A stretch of 30,210 nt of DNA from a virus, in IMG/VR virus record IMGVR_UViG_3300042555_000660, positions 1-30,210 of that record, one strand, 5' to 3'. The translations under genes and the position numbers were made by a program. A model generated the notes under the pieces. The model had not been told where the DNA came from. It saw nothing but the letters and a program-made list of their open reading frames with translations, and ran no database searches. Below, one piece after another: positions 6,739 to 13,319 of this stretch; position 1 is the stretch's first letter; each line of letters starts with the position of its first letter.

Positions 6739-6899
6739 TTTGCGGCCTCCATGTCTTCGGGGTCGGAGAGAAGCACCATTTCGAGAATGGCGCGGATGAA
6801 TGAGGAGACGGGGCGCTTTGTCCGTTTGGCCTCCGTTTTGATGATTTCGGCCAACTCCGCGGATGCCATGAAATTCATCAGTTTTTTTGGTTTCTTCAT
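6735..6899 (-). CDS. Ribbon-helix-helix (Arc/CopG-type) DNA-binding protein, 54 aa
   Basis: The pattern NFMASAELAEIIKTEAKRTK followed by RPVSSFIRAILEMVL matches a ribbon-helix-helix fold: a short strand, a helix, a turn, then a second helix. Such dimers bind DNA palindromes and usually regulate their own operon. It is the first gene of the micro-ORF run, directly downstream of a 143-bp intergenic region with two palindromes (6955-7015) that would be natural operators. The start at 6899 has an A/C-rich leader (CCCACAACTAC). The protein is probably an early-region regulator. Confidence 0.65.
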   Translation of the reverse strand: MKKPKKLMNFMASAELAEIIKTEAKRTKRPVSSFIRAILEMVLLSDPEDMEAAK

Positions 6900-6954
6900 G
6901 TAGTTGTGGGTCAATTCGTTTCGTTCAATTATTCATTACATACATTTTACTTCA

Positions 6955-7015
6955 CCCGTCCTACGTCCGGATGCAGTTTTGCATGACGGGAATGATCTAA
7001 TCACAAAGATTAGAT
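6955..7015. promoter_or_regulatory. Operator-like palindromes upstream of the ribbon-helix-helix gene
   Basis: The 143-bp gap between 6900 and 7042 holds a perfect 8-bp inverted repeat ATCTAATC / GATTAGAT (6995-7002 and 7008-7015, 5-nt spacer) and a nested inverted repeat made of ATGCA/TGCAT (6971-6975, 6980-6984) inside CCCGTC/GACGGG (6955-6960, 6985-6990). Neither is followed by a T-run in the direction of transcription, so protein-binding sites are more likely than terminators. Confidence 0.45.
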
Positions 7016-7042
7016 TTTCGTAAACAAAAATCTTAATTTTTT

Positions 7043-7504
7043 TTACGCCTTCCGTAACTGCATATCCATGAGCAGTTTACGGATGAACTTCCCACGGGGA
7101 AGCTTCCCTCTGAGGGCATCGAACAGATCCCAATCGGCGGCAGAGAGACACAATGAGCGGCTTTGCTGAACCCTTCCGCGCCCCTTGCCCTTGGGTCTGC
7201 CAGCACCCACCCTTTTGCCACCCTTTGGCTTGCGATAAAGCCGAATCCACCCGGGCATCGGGCCGACTTGATACGGTGCCCCATACTCAGCGCCCCCGAC
7301 GTTTTTGACCTTGCGCCAGATGCACTCCCCGTTGGGCTTGATCTCGCCGGGAACCCACTTCCCATCTACCTCCGCGCCCAATAGCTCCTTGAGCCGAATG
7401 CGGTCATTCTGCCGCGCCGTTATGCGGAAAAATATACGATCCCTTGGCCCTGTTCCCGTCTGAACGAAACAGGTAGCACCTCGCAAAAAGCGGAGGGAGT
7501 TCAT
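7043..7504 (-). CDS. Putative regulator with AT-hook-like linker and RHH-like C-terminus, 153 aa
   Basis: The N-terminal ~90 residues have no assignment. A very basic linker near residues 95-112 (GGKRVGAGRPKGKGRGRV) resembles an AT-hook. The C-terminus (SRSLCLSAADWDLFDALRGK, then FIRKLLMDM) reads like a ribbon-helix-helix segment. It is probably a DNA-binding regulator of the early genes. The gene stands alone between two intergenic regions, and a sigma70-like promoter lies so close to its ATG that the message may be leaderless. Confidence 0.6.
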   Translation of the reverse strand: MNSLRFLRGATCFVQTGTGPRDRIFFRITARQNDRIRLKELLGAEVDGKWVPGEIKPNGECIWRKVKNVGGAEYGAPYQVGPMPGWIRLYRKPKGGKRVGAGRPKGKGRGRVQQSRSLCLSAADWDLFDALRGKLPRGKFIRKLLMDMQLRKA

Positions 7505-7509
7505 GATTC

Positions 7510-7537
7510 AACATACGCCCGTTTTGAAAAATGTAAA
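7510..7537 (-). promoter_or_regulatory. Sigma70-like promoter of the 153-aa gene, possibly leaderless
   Basis: On the minus strand TTTACA (7532-7537) and TATGTT (7510-7515) are separated by 16 nt. The A of the start codon (7504) is 6 nt past the -10 box, about where transcription would begin. A 10-bp palindrome GCGTTAACGC (7584-7593) and a further GTTAAC at 7565-7570 lie upstream and may be operators. Confidence 0.4.
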
Positions 7538-7605
7538 CAGACAGACCCGCCCCGATTGATTCCCGTTAACAAGGGAAGCGCAAGCGTTAACGCCTCAAGG
7601 ACATA

Positions 7606-7854
7606 TCACCACTCAATCCTCCTCCACCGATCCCTCCACAGGAGGTCGCTCATCCGGTTGGCGAGGGCGATGATTCGCACCTCTGGCTCCGAGGGAAGGA
7701 GCAGGTGAAGGGCCTCGTGGCAGACCGTGTCGAGCCTCTCCCGGCTGTTCTGGGAGGGGTCAACTTCGATCAGGTCGGGGGCGTGAGCCATGCCGTGGGC
7801 CTTCTCCTTTCCGAGCTTCCGGTCGCGGATTTTTAGCGTCCGGGGGAGCTTCAT
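7606..7854 (-). CDS. Small HExxH metalloprotease-like protein, 82 aa
   Basis: The motif CHEALHLLL is a zincin-type HExxH zinc-binding site in a short helical protein with a basic N-terminus (PRTLKIRDRKLGKEKAHG). Small HExxH proteins are common in phages; known relatives include SprT-like and ImmA-like proteins, but I cannot decide between them. A third zinc ligand is not obvious. The ATG at 7854 overlaps the stop of the upstream 64-aa gene. A 101-bp intergenic region follows the stop. Confidence 0.6.
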   Translation of the reverse strand: MKLPRTLKIRDRKLGKEKAHGMAHAPDLIEVDPSQNSRERLDTVCHEALHLLLPSEPEVRIIALANRMSDLLWRDRWRRIEW

Positions 7855-8045
7855 TGCAGGCGTTCCTCGATCTTGTCCATGAGCATGGAGTGGAAGTCGG
7901 CGAGGGCGTCCAGCATGTCCTCGTGGTTGTCTGTGCTGAAGCGCAGTCTGAACGGTAACTCGATTCCGTCGATGGCCACATCAAGGCATAGGCACCAGCG
8001 GATCTTGCCCTCTGGAATCTTCTCGCTCTCGGTGACGACGCTCAT
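7851..8045 (-). CDS. Small hypothetical protein, 64 aa
   Basis: No family is recognised. The N-terminal half has two nearby cysteines (RWCLCLDV) and looks beta-rich; the C-terminal half is an acidic helix ending MLMDKIEERLQ. Both ends overlap neighbouring genes by ATGA junctions, which supports it as a real, translationally coupled gene. Confidence 0.6.
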   Translation of the reverse strand: MSVVTESEKIPEGKIRWCLCLDVAIDGIELPFRLRFSTDNHEDMLDALADFHSMLMDKIEERLQ

Positions 8046-8293
8046 TTTGCTGGGCGGTAGTGCCAGACGGGGCGCTTGCCTTGTCCGGGGATTCTCATGG
8101 TGAACTTCTTACGCTCCATAATCCCCTCTCCGACGGCTCTGTCGCAGAATGCCTTCGCCTGCGACTTCTCCCAGCCGTAGTGCGACATGACGGCTTGAAG
8201 GGTGATCCATCCCTCGGGGATTTCATCGGCGGGGCCCCCGGAAATTTGAGCGGCGATCTCATCCAGCCAATCATTTGCGCTTTTCCGTTTCAT
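8042..8293 (-). CDS. Winged-helix-like small protein, 83 aa
   Basis: The stretch EGWITLQAVMSHYGWEKSQA followed by FCDRAVGEGIMERKKF and WHYRP looks like a winged helix-turn-helix: two helices, a recognition helix, then a beta wing. It is likely a DNA-binding regulator of unknown target. The start at 8293 (MKRKSAND) is chosen because the longer frame would overlap the phosphoesterase gene. No Shine-Dalgarno is visible, but the ATG lies only a few bases beyond the neighbour's TAG. Confidence 0.6.
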   Translation of the reverse strand: MKRKSANDWLDEIAAQISGGPADEIPEGWITLQAVMSHYGWEKSQAKAFCDRAVGEGIMERKKFTMRIPGQGKRPVWHYRPAK

Positions 8294-8297
8294 GAGT

Positions 8298-9053
8298 CTA
8301 AAACGGCAGACGCCAGCCGTGGTCTTCTCCTTCGCTCGGCCCGGTGAAGAGCCAGACTTGGGAGGCAGGCTTCTTCCCCTCGCGGATCTCTGCGGCGACA
8401 AGGCCCATGCCCCACCCCATGGTGGCCCGTCGGCAGGAGGCGTAGGTCATTTCACGCTTCCGAGTCAGGGTGCCGACGCAGTAGCCGTGCGAAGCCTTCA
8501 TCGTGCGACCGGGGGCCTGCATGGCGCGGTGGGTGTGGGCAAAGACTACCCTGCCTCCGTAAGCCTCGGCCATGTCGCGAGCGGCCATCTCATTGTAGAA
8601 GGTGCCGTGGGTGAAGAGGACATCCCCGATCATCAACTTCTGATAGATGCCATCGTAGTGGATGACGCGGGTTCCCATCTTCCGACACTCCTCCTCGATG
8701 TGGTAGAGGGCGCGTGATGCTGCATACGCAATCACGGCGTTCGGTGAATTGGAGAGGGAAGCGAGACGAGCTTCGTGATTCCCCAGAAGGAATGTGTCTG
8801 CCTTTAGCTCACGCAGGAACATCAGGCCCCCGTCGATGTCCGGGGCGACTGGTTCGGCTGAGTCGGCGTCGATGCCACGCGCCCCACTGCGGAAAGCTGA
8901 TGTGTCCATCGCATCCCCGAGGTGCAGGATGCGGTCTGGCTTGAACTTGGCCTTGGCCTCCAGCACGGCGGCTTTGGCAGAGGGGCAGATGTGCTTCCCA
9001 TGACTGCACCCAATGGCAAGCACCTTTGTCCAGCGCGAGGCGATGTTTGCCAT
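8298..9053 (-). CDS. Calcineurin-like metallophosphoesterase, 251 aa
   Basis: The five metal-binding motifs of the family are visible: GCSHGKH (15-21), HLGDAMD (44-50), LLGNHE, THGT and FAHTHR. The first Asp-x-His is replaced by CSH, a variation seen in some subfamilies. The enzyme probably hydrolyses phosphodiesters or nucleotides; its phage role is unknown but could be RNA or DNA end processing or nucleotide signalling. The start at 9053 lies 16 nt after TTTGACA (9070-9076), with no Shine-Dalgarno. It sits between lysis genes and small regulators. Confidence 0.8.
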   Translation of the reverse strand: MANIASRWTKVLAIGCSHGKHICPSAKAAVLEAKAKFKPDRILHLGDAMDTSAFRSGARGIDADSAEPVAPDIDGGLMFLRELKADTFLLGNHEARLASLSNSPNAVIAYAASRALYHIEEECRKMGTRVIHYDGIYQKLMIGDVLFTHGTFYNEMAARDMAEAYGGRVVFAHTHRAMQAPGRTMKASHGYCVGTLTRKREMTYASCRRATMGWGMGLVAAEIREGKKPASQVWLFTGPSEGEDHGWRLPF

Positions 9054-9082
9054 ACACTCTCGGAGGCCGTGTCAAAGGTGGT

Positions 9083-9658
9083 TCACGCCACCAACTCCCG
9101 CTTGATCGCCTCGATGCGGTTCATCCAGCCGTTCCTGAACTTCTCAAGCTTCGGATTGCCAGCGATGATCGCCTCGTAGCGGCGGCGGGATTTTTGGAGG
9201 AAGGCCATCGCGAGTCCGTGGCTATCTGGCGACGCCATCGCGGATCTGCGGGTTTTCTCGCCGAGGATGCCGTCCACGATGATGTTTGCCCCGTAGTCAT
9301 TGATGGCGTTCTGGAGCATCCGGATCGCGGTGCGGGTGCCTTGGTTCACGCCCTGAACGAAGGCCACCTCCTGCACGGGCGAAGGAAGGCCGGCGAAGGG
9401 CATCCAATCGCACTCATAATAATGCGCCGCGATGGCCCGGGCTGTCGGCTCGGCAGGCGGTGGGGCGATCCGGTCGTGCTTGACTGTCAGCCCTGCAAAG
9501 GTGGCCCCTCCCGGGTCATCGGGGTCGTTCTCCCAGCGGATCGTCTCGCCGTCCTTTTCATAGACGCATTCCCAGCGGAGGACGAGGCCGAGCGACTTCC
9601 GGAATCGGGAGGGGAGGCCCGCATCTTCAGCGGCGTTGAGGATGTCGGAGCGTTTCAT
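9083..9658 (-). CDS. Endolysin, glycoside hydrolase family 108 muramidase, 191 aa
   Basis: The enzyme cleaves the peptidoglycan sugar backbone at the end of infection. The family signature is present: a Glu at residue 30 (RWECVY) followed by DPDDPGGATFAGLT at 45-58, and later ECDW and a Val-Asp-Gly-Ile-Leu-Gly segment near a C-terminal peptidoglycan-binding helical region. Length is normal for GH108 (about 170-200 aa). No signal peptide is visible, so release should depend on a holin. The two small membrane genes upstream are candidates. Confidence 0.85.
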   Translation of the reverse strand: MKRSDILNAAEDAGLPSRFRKSLGLVLRWECVYEKDGETIRWENDPDDPGGATFAGLTVKHDRIAPPPAEPTARAIAAHYYECDWMPFAGLPSPVQEVAFVQGVNQGTRTAIRMLQNAINDYGANIIVDGILGEKTRRSAMASPDSHGLAMAFLQKSRRRYEAIIAGNPKLEKFRNGWMNRIEAIKRELVA

Positions 9659-9895
9659 GAGGAGAGGTGGAGAGAGCGAGGATTTACCATGCAGATCATG
9701 GAGAACATAAAGATGGAGAAGGGGAAAAATATGGAACTCATGAACTCAGGAAGGAAACGGAGAAGAGGCACTTGGAAGACAGCGAGACCAAGAAGTGTGC
9801 ATTCAGCTTTTCAGCTTGCTCTTATGCCCGACCCGCGACGTCACGGACCGTTCTGGCTTGCTGTCCTTTCCTGAGTTCATGAGTTCCATATTAAT
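9659..9895. repeat. Intergenic region with a 25-bp inverted repeat and a 34-bp phased repeat
   Basis: No gene is visible in these 237 bases. Perfect 25-bp inverted arms lie at 9728-9752 and 9868-9892, separated by 115 bp; the outer end of the right arm abuts the stop codon of the holin-like gene. At 9686-9719 is a purine-rich sequence matching 13285-13318 at 30 of 34 positions. The region looks like an inserted element or the remains of one. Confidence 0.7.
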
Positions 9896-10111
9896 TCATT
9901 TTGTCTCGGCGAATTTCTGAACGACCTTGGCGCCCGCTGCGGTGGCGAGCGTGATTTCGAGCAGGCTGCCGACGCCGTGGGGGATGTCCTGTCCGGTGAG
10001 GAGCCAGCGGCAGATGACGAGGACGACCAGCGAGAGAACGACCGCAAGCGAGAACCTCGTCATGGACGGTGATCCCGGCTCATCGCTCAGCAGGGCGCGC
10101 AGGAAGGTCAT
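9896..10111 (-). CDS. Holin-like small membrane protein, 71 aa
   Basis: Two hydrophobic segments are visible: one at about 20-38 (FSLAVVLSLVVLVICRWLL) and a weaker one at about 46-62 (GVGSLLEITLATAAGAKVV), with a short charged tail ending AETK. Size, topology and position beside the endolysin and spanin genes suit a holin that forms membrane holes to release the endolysin. No family motif confirms this. Its ATG overlaps the stop of the 34-aa gene. Confidence 0.55.
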   Translation of the reverse strand: MTFLRALLSDEPGSPSMTRFSLAVVLSLVVLVICRWLLTGQDIPHGVGSLLEITLATAAGAKVVQKFAETK

Positions 10112-10212
10112 TTGCGGAAGCGTTTGAGGAAGTCCCCGATCTCAGGCAGGAAGCAGATGGTCAAGAACATGAGGAGCGAGCCGAGCGCCCCAGCGAGGAA
10201 GCATGTGATCAT
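10108..10212 (-). CDS. 34-aa single-span membrane peptide
   Basis: The peptide begins MITCFLAGALGSLLMFLTIC and ends DFLKRFRK, so it is one membrane helix with a basic cytoplasmic end. A GAGG lies 6 nt before the ATG, and both ends overlap neighbours. It could be an antiholin or a pinholin-like element of the lysis cassette; this is inference from context only. Confidence 0.5.
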   Translation of the reverse strand: MITCFLAGALGSLLMFLTICFLPEIGDFLKRFRK

Positions 10213-10658
10213 AGGAACCTCGGGCGGTAGATGCGCCATGCCAGCCAGAGACCCATGCAGGCGAGTTCGACAATGATCACCATGCGCCAGAAGGCGATCT
10301 CCTTGAGTGCCTTCCGCTGTTTGGCTTTCCAGAGTTCGGCCTGCTCCTGAGACTGAACGAGTCGGACGCTCTGATCGTCCACCTTGGCGGCGTAGTCGGT
10401 CAGCGCGGTGCTGGCTTGGTCGAGGTGGGCGTTGAGTTGTTCCAGAGTGCGCAGTCCGAGAGGGGTGACATTGGCCCGGAGGAGAGATGCGCTCTGCTTG
10501 GCCGCAGAGACGGAGGAGACGACCGCTGCCGGGGAGGGAGTCAGCACGGCCTTGGGGGCCGAGGTGCAGCCCGTCACGCCGAAGAGGGCAATCGTGGCGG
10601 CCAGCATCGCCGCGCAGAGTAGGAGCAGCAGTTCGAGGGGGTCTTGGAATCGCCTCAT
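10209..10658 (-). CDS. Candidate unimolecular spanin (lipoprotein plus C-terminal membrane anchor), 149 aa
   Basis: The N-terminus is a lipoprotein signal with a lipobox VTGC (Cys31) after a long hydrophobic run. The middle is Ala/Gln-rich and helical, likely coiled coil (LNAHLDQASTALTDYAAKV). The C-terminal ~20 residues form a membrane helix (MVIIVELACMGLWLAW) followed by a basic end. A lipid anchor in the outer membrane plus a C-terminal inner-membrane helix is the architecture of the T1 gp11 u-spanin, which fuses the two membranes at lysis. An Rz1-like outer spanin would lack the second anchor. The start at 10658 lies 13 nt after TTTGACT. Confidence 0.6.
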   Translation of the reverse strand: MRRFQDPLELLLLLCAAMLAATIALFGVTGCTSAPKAVLTPSPAAVVSSVSAAKQSASLLRANVTPLGLRTLEQLNAHLDQASTALTDYAAKVDDQSVRLVQSQEQAELWKAKQRKALKEIAFWRMVIIVELACMGLWLAWRIYRPRFL

Positions 10659-10682
10659 GCAAGAGGCGCGGAGTCAAAATCC

Positions 10683-10925
10683 CTACTGCTTTTCTAGCGT
10701 TCGCAGGCGTGACTCGTGGTCAGCGAGCAGGATGTCGTGACGCTTGTCTGTCTCGGCATTGGCTTCCATCCGGATCAGGACGGCCTCGATCTTTTCAATC
10801 CGGGTATTCGCCGCCGTGAACTCCTCCTTCGTGACGAACTTGGTGCCCAGCAGGGCGACGCCCAGCAGGGCGCCAGTCGTGGCAACTTTCAGGGCGAGAT
10901 CGAAGTATTTGGCGATGTCATTCAT
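10683..10925 (-). CDS. Membrane-anchored coiled-coil protein, 80 aa
   Basis: The protein has one membrane helix at about 13-30 (KVATTGALLGVALLGTKF) and then a charged coiled coil (EEFTAANTRIEKIEAVLIRM) to the end. This resembles an Rz-type inner-membrane spanin or an XhlA-like lysis accessory with reversed order. It follows the tail fibre gene with an ATGA overlap and opens the lysis cassette. If it pairs with the neighbouring lipoprotein it could be an i-spanin; the lipoprotein's own second anchor makes that uncertain. Confidence 0.6.
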   Translation of the reverse strand: MNDIAKYFDLALKVATTGALLGVALLGTKFVTKEEFTAANTRIEKIEAVLIRMEANAETDKRHDILLADHESRLRTLEKQ

Positions 10926-13252
10926 GATCCGTAGAGAATCCTCATGTCGGTGATATTGAAATAAGTGGTAACTGCGGCTGATGCCGCTGTGCTGCTGTTG
11001 ACAACTACAGCATCCAACCAATTTAATGCCGTTGTCCCGTTTGTTGTCGGGCCTCCGGTGATCGGATACCCAGAGACAAGGGCTGGGCGGTTGTTTCCGA
11101 ATGAATAGAAGAGGGAGACATTTCCAGCCCCGTCGGAGATTACCCCATAGCTACTGATCCTGAGGTTTGTTGCATTGACCCACGGCCCCGTCGTGTAGGC
11201 CGTGCCATTGTGAGCGAACGCCCTGATGGATTGCACGCCGCCATTCGATCCAAGCTCAATTCCGAAGCCTCGGTCGGTCAGGGCATTTGCATCCGATGTT
11301 GCAGGAACGCCGCCGTTTCCCCCGTAATACATTCTCGCTATCGTCGTCGGGTCATTTGGGCCTTGGTAAACGAAGTTTCCGCGAAGCATAAAACCAGATC
11401 GAATTGCGTATTCGATGCCACTTCCGCTGAGATCCCACACCGAGGTCATGTTGCGGGCCACAGAGCATCGAGCGTAGGAAGAGGCGGCGGTTAAATTATT
11501 TATTTGAAGTCGGAAATAATTCCCACTGGAGTTTACCGACGCCACCCCGCGCAAAACTCCTGTTGTGGGAATTATTTGAGGGCGGAATACTTTGTATAAG
11601 TTGAAGAACTCCTCATCGCCCACCAGCGAGCGCGTCATCAGTGAGGAGGCTGTTGCGGCGGTCTGGCTGGAAGACTCCAGCGGTGAGGTGACCCAGCTTG
11701 TGCCGTTGAAATACCTGATGACCTCGATCCTGCTCGGAGCAAATGCGACGCCCCCGATGGTGCAAGTCCCCGCGCCGATCATGACCTCATAGTTGTCGCC
11801 AGCCACCGCCGAGGATGGGTCAGTGATCGTCAGGGTCGCCGTCGTGATGTAGCGGACGCCAGTGGCTGCGGTGAAGTTGGCCGAGCGGATGACCGCCGTG
11901 GCCCCGGTGCCCGGGTCTCCCTTGGTGAACGAGCCGCTGCCCCATGAGCCAGCGGTCTTGGGGCCATAGAGGCGGTTGCCCAGCGTGTCGATGTAGAGGT
12001 CGCCATCCGAGCCGAGTCCAGCGGAGGGCACCGTTGTGCCGCTCAGGATCGTCCTCTTGTTGGCGAGGTCTGAGACAAGTCCGGTCACCTCGCTCTGGGC
12101 GTGGGTGTGGATGCTAGCAGCCTTGCCAGCGAGTGCCGAGGTCGTGGCTGCGGCGTCGGCCTTGGAGGCCAGATCACTGACAAGGTTGGTGATTTCGCTC
12201 TGAGGATGGGTGTGGGCCGATGGCGTGAAGGTTGTCGGCCTGTTGGCAATCGCCGTCCACTCGGGGGTGATGTCACCAAGCTCGATGTAGGAGCTTTCGA
12301 CAACCTTCGAGCCTGTGCCCTTGTAGAGCCAGCGGCGTCCATCGATCGTCGTGACAATGGCCCCCGTGATGATCTGGGCCTGCTGAGGCGCGGTCAGGTC
12401 GGCGATGGTTCCGGAGGAGACGACTTGCACGCCTGTGGAAAGTGAAGGAAGGCGATCCAAGGAGATCGTGCCGGAGGTGATCAGCGAGGCATCATGGGCC
12501 AGAGGGGGGCGCGCATCCGAGAGCCGGGCGTCGGTCGTGGAGACGGCCCCGAGTTCGGAGAGTGTCGGGACGCGGTGGACGTGATCGGCACGGGCCGCTG
12601 TCGCTGAGGAGCCGACAGCGGAGGTCGATCCGAGATCGGCAGGGGCTGTTGTGGCAATGTTCGGCTTGCCGTCCAGCAGGCCGTCGGTCTCGGCTTGCGA
12701 ATAAACGGAGAGATTCCCACGGGCAGATGGCGCCGAGCCCAGCCCGGCGAGGTTGCCGCTCTTGGTCAGGACATCGGCGGCGGCGGGATAGTCGGGATTG
12801 GCCTGAGCCAAGGCTCCCTCGTCGCCACGGATCACATCGTTGGCAATGACAGATGGCAGAGTCACCGAGGAGGTGATCACGCTGCCGACCGTCCACTGCA
12901 CCTCGAGCATGGCGCGGAGGCTGGACCCCTCGGAGGCCGAGGTGAAGAGAGCGTCGATCTCGGCGGTGTTGAGGGTCAGAGCAAAAGTGTATTTCGCAGA
13001 GGTGCCGCTCCCGGTTTTTGTCCAAGACAAGGCGCTGGCGATGTAGCCGCTCGCATAGGCCCCGCTCCGCTTCAGCCCAAGGATGCCAGTAGCCCCGCTG
13101 CCGAGATCGGTGACCACGCCATTGGTCAAAAACTGAACCTCAACCGGCTCGGCATCCCGGCGCTTCAGGTCGAGCGACTCGATCAGCATCCCTCCATTGG
13201 CAGGGAGATCGTCCAGAAACGTGCGGTCGGCGAGATCGATGAAGAGCTTCAC
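10922..13252 (-). CDS. Tail fibre / receptor-binding protein, 776 aa
   Basis: The N-terminal ~170 residues look like a beta-rich attachment domain (FIDLADRTFLDDLPANGG). Modular repeats follow: ADHVHRVPTLSELG, then HTHPQSEITNLVSDLASK and HTHAQSEVTGLVSDLANK, whose His-x-His motifs can bind metal ions in trimeric fibres. A Gly-rich collagen-like stretch (GSWGSGSFTKGDPGTGA) leads to a C-terminal beta domain of about 300 residues that probably contacts the host surface. The start is a GTG at 13252 placed exactly 13 nt after TTTGACA. Its stop overlaps the first lysis gene. Confidence 0.8.
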   Translation of the reverse strand: MKLFIDLADRTFLDDLPANGGMLIESLDLKRRDAEPVEVQFLTNGVVTDLGSGATGILGLKRSGAYASGYIASALSWTKTGSGTSAKYTFALTLNTAEIDALFTSASEGSSLRAMLEVQWTVGSVITSSVTLPSVIANDVIRGDEGALAQANPDYPAAADVLTKSGNLAGLGSAPSARGNLSVYSQAETDGLLDGKPNIATTAPADLGSTSAVGSSATAARADHVHRVPTLSELGAVSTTDARLSDARPPLAHDASLITSGTISLDRLPSLSTGVQVVSSGTIADLTAPQQAQIITGAIVTTIDGRRWLYKGTGSKVVESSYIELGDITPEWTAIANRPTTFTPSAHTHPQSEITNLVSDLASKADAAATTSALAGKAASIHTHAQSEVTGLVSDLANKRTILSGTTVPSAGLGSDGDLYIDTLGNRLYGPKTAGSWGSGSFTKGDPGTGATAVIRSANFTAATGVRYITTATLTITDPSSAVAGDNYEVMIGAGTCTIGGVAFAPSRIEVIRYFNGTSWVTSPLESSSQTAATASSLMTRSLVGDEEFFNLYKVFRPQIIPTTGVLRGVASVNSSGNYFRLQINNLTAASSYARCSVARNMTSVWDLSGSGIEYAIRSGFMLRGNFVYQGPNDPTTIARMYYGGNGGVPATSDANALTDRGFGIELGSNGGVQSIRAFAHNGTAYTTGPWVNATNLRISSYGVISDGAGNVSLFYSFGNNRPALVSGYPITGGPTTNGTTALNWLDAVVVNSSTAASAAVTTYFNITDMRILYGS

Positions 13253-13319
13253 ATGGTCAAGGGGATGTCAAAACACTGAGACTCACCATGAAGAGCATGG
13301 AGAACATGAAGGTGGAGAC
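13253..13319. repeat. Intergenic region with second copy of the 34-bp phased repeat
   Basis: Positions 13285-13318 match 9686-9719 at 30 of 34 bases. The unit reads as imperfect 9-bp and 12-bp steps of CATGRAGA/ACATGAAG. It lies between the glycosyltransferase stop and the TTTGACA element of the fibre gene. Confidence 0.65.

Noticed and set aside
9026-9874. Long plus-strand open frame (282 codons)
   Set aside because: Antisense to the endolysin gene; composition is a shadow of the real frame, and its end runs through the inverted repeat region.
10108-10677. Long minus-strand frame of 189 codons over the spanin gene
   Set aside because: Only its last 34 codons look real (a membrane peptide with its own start at 10212). 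The rest is Arg/Pro-rich shadow of the lipoprotein frame.
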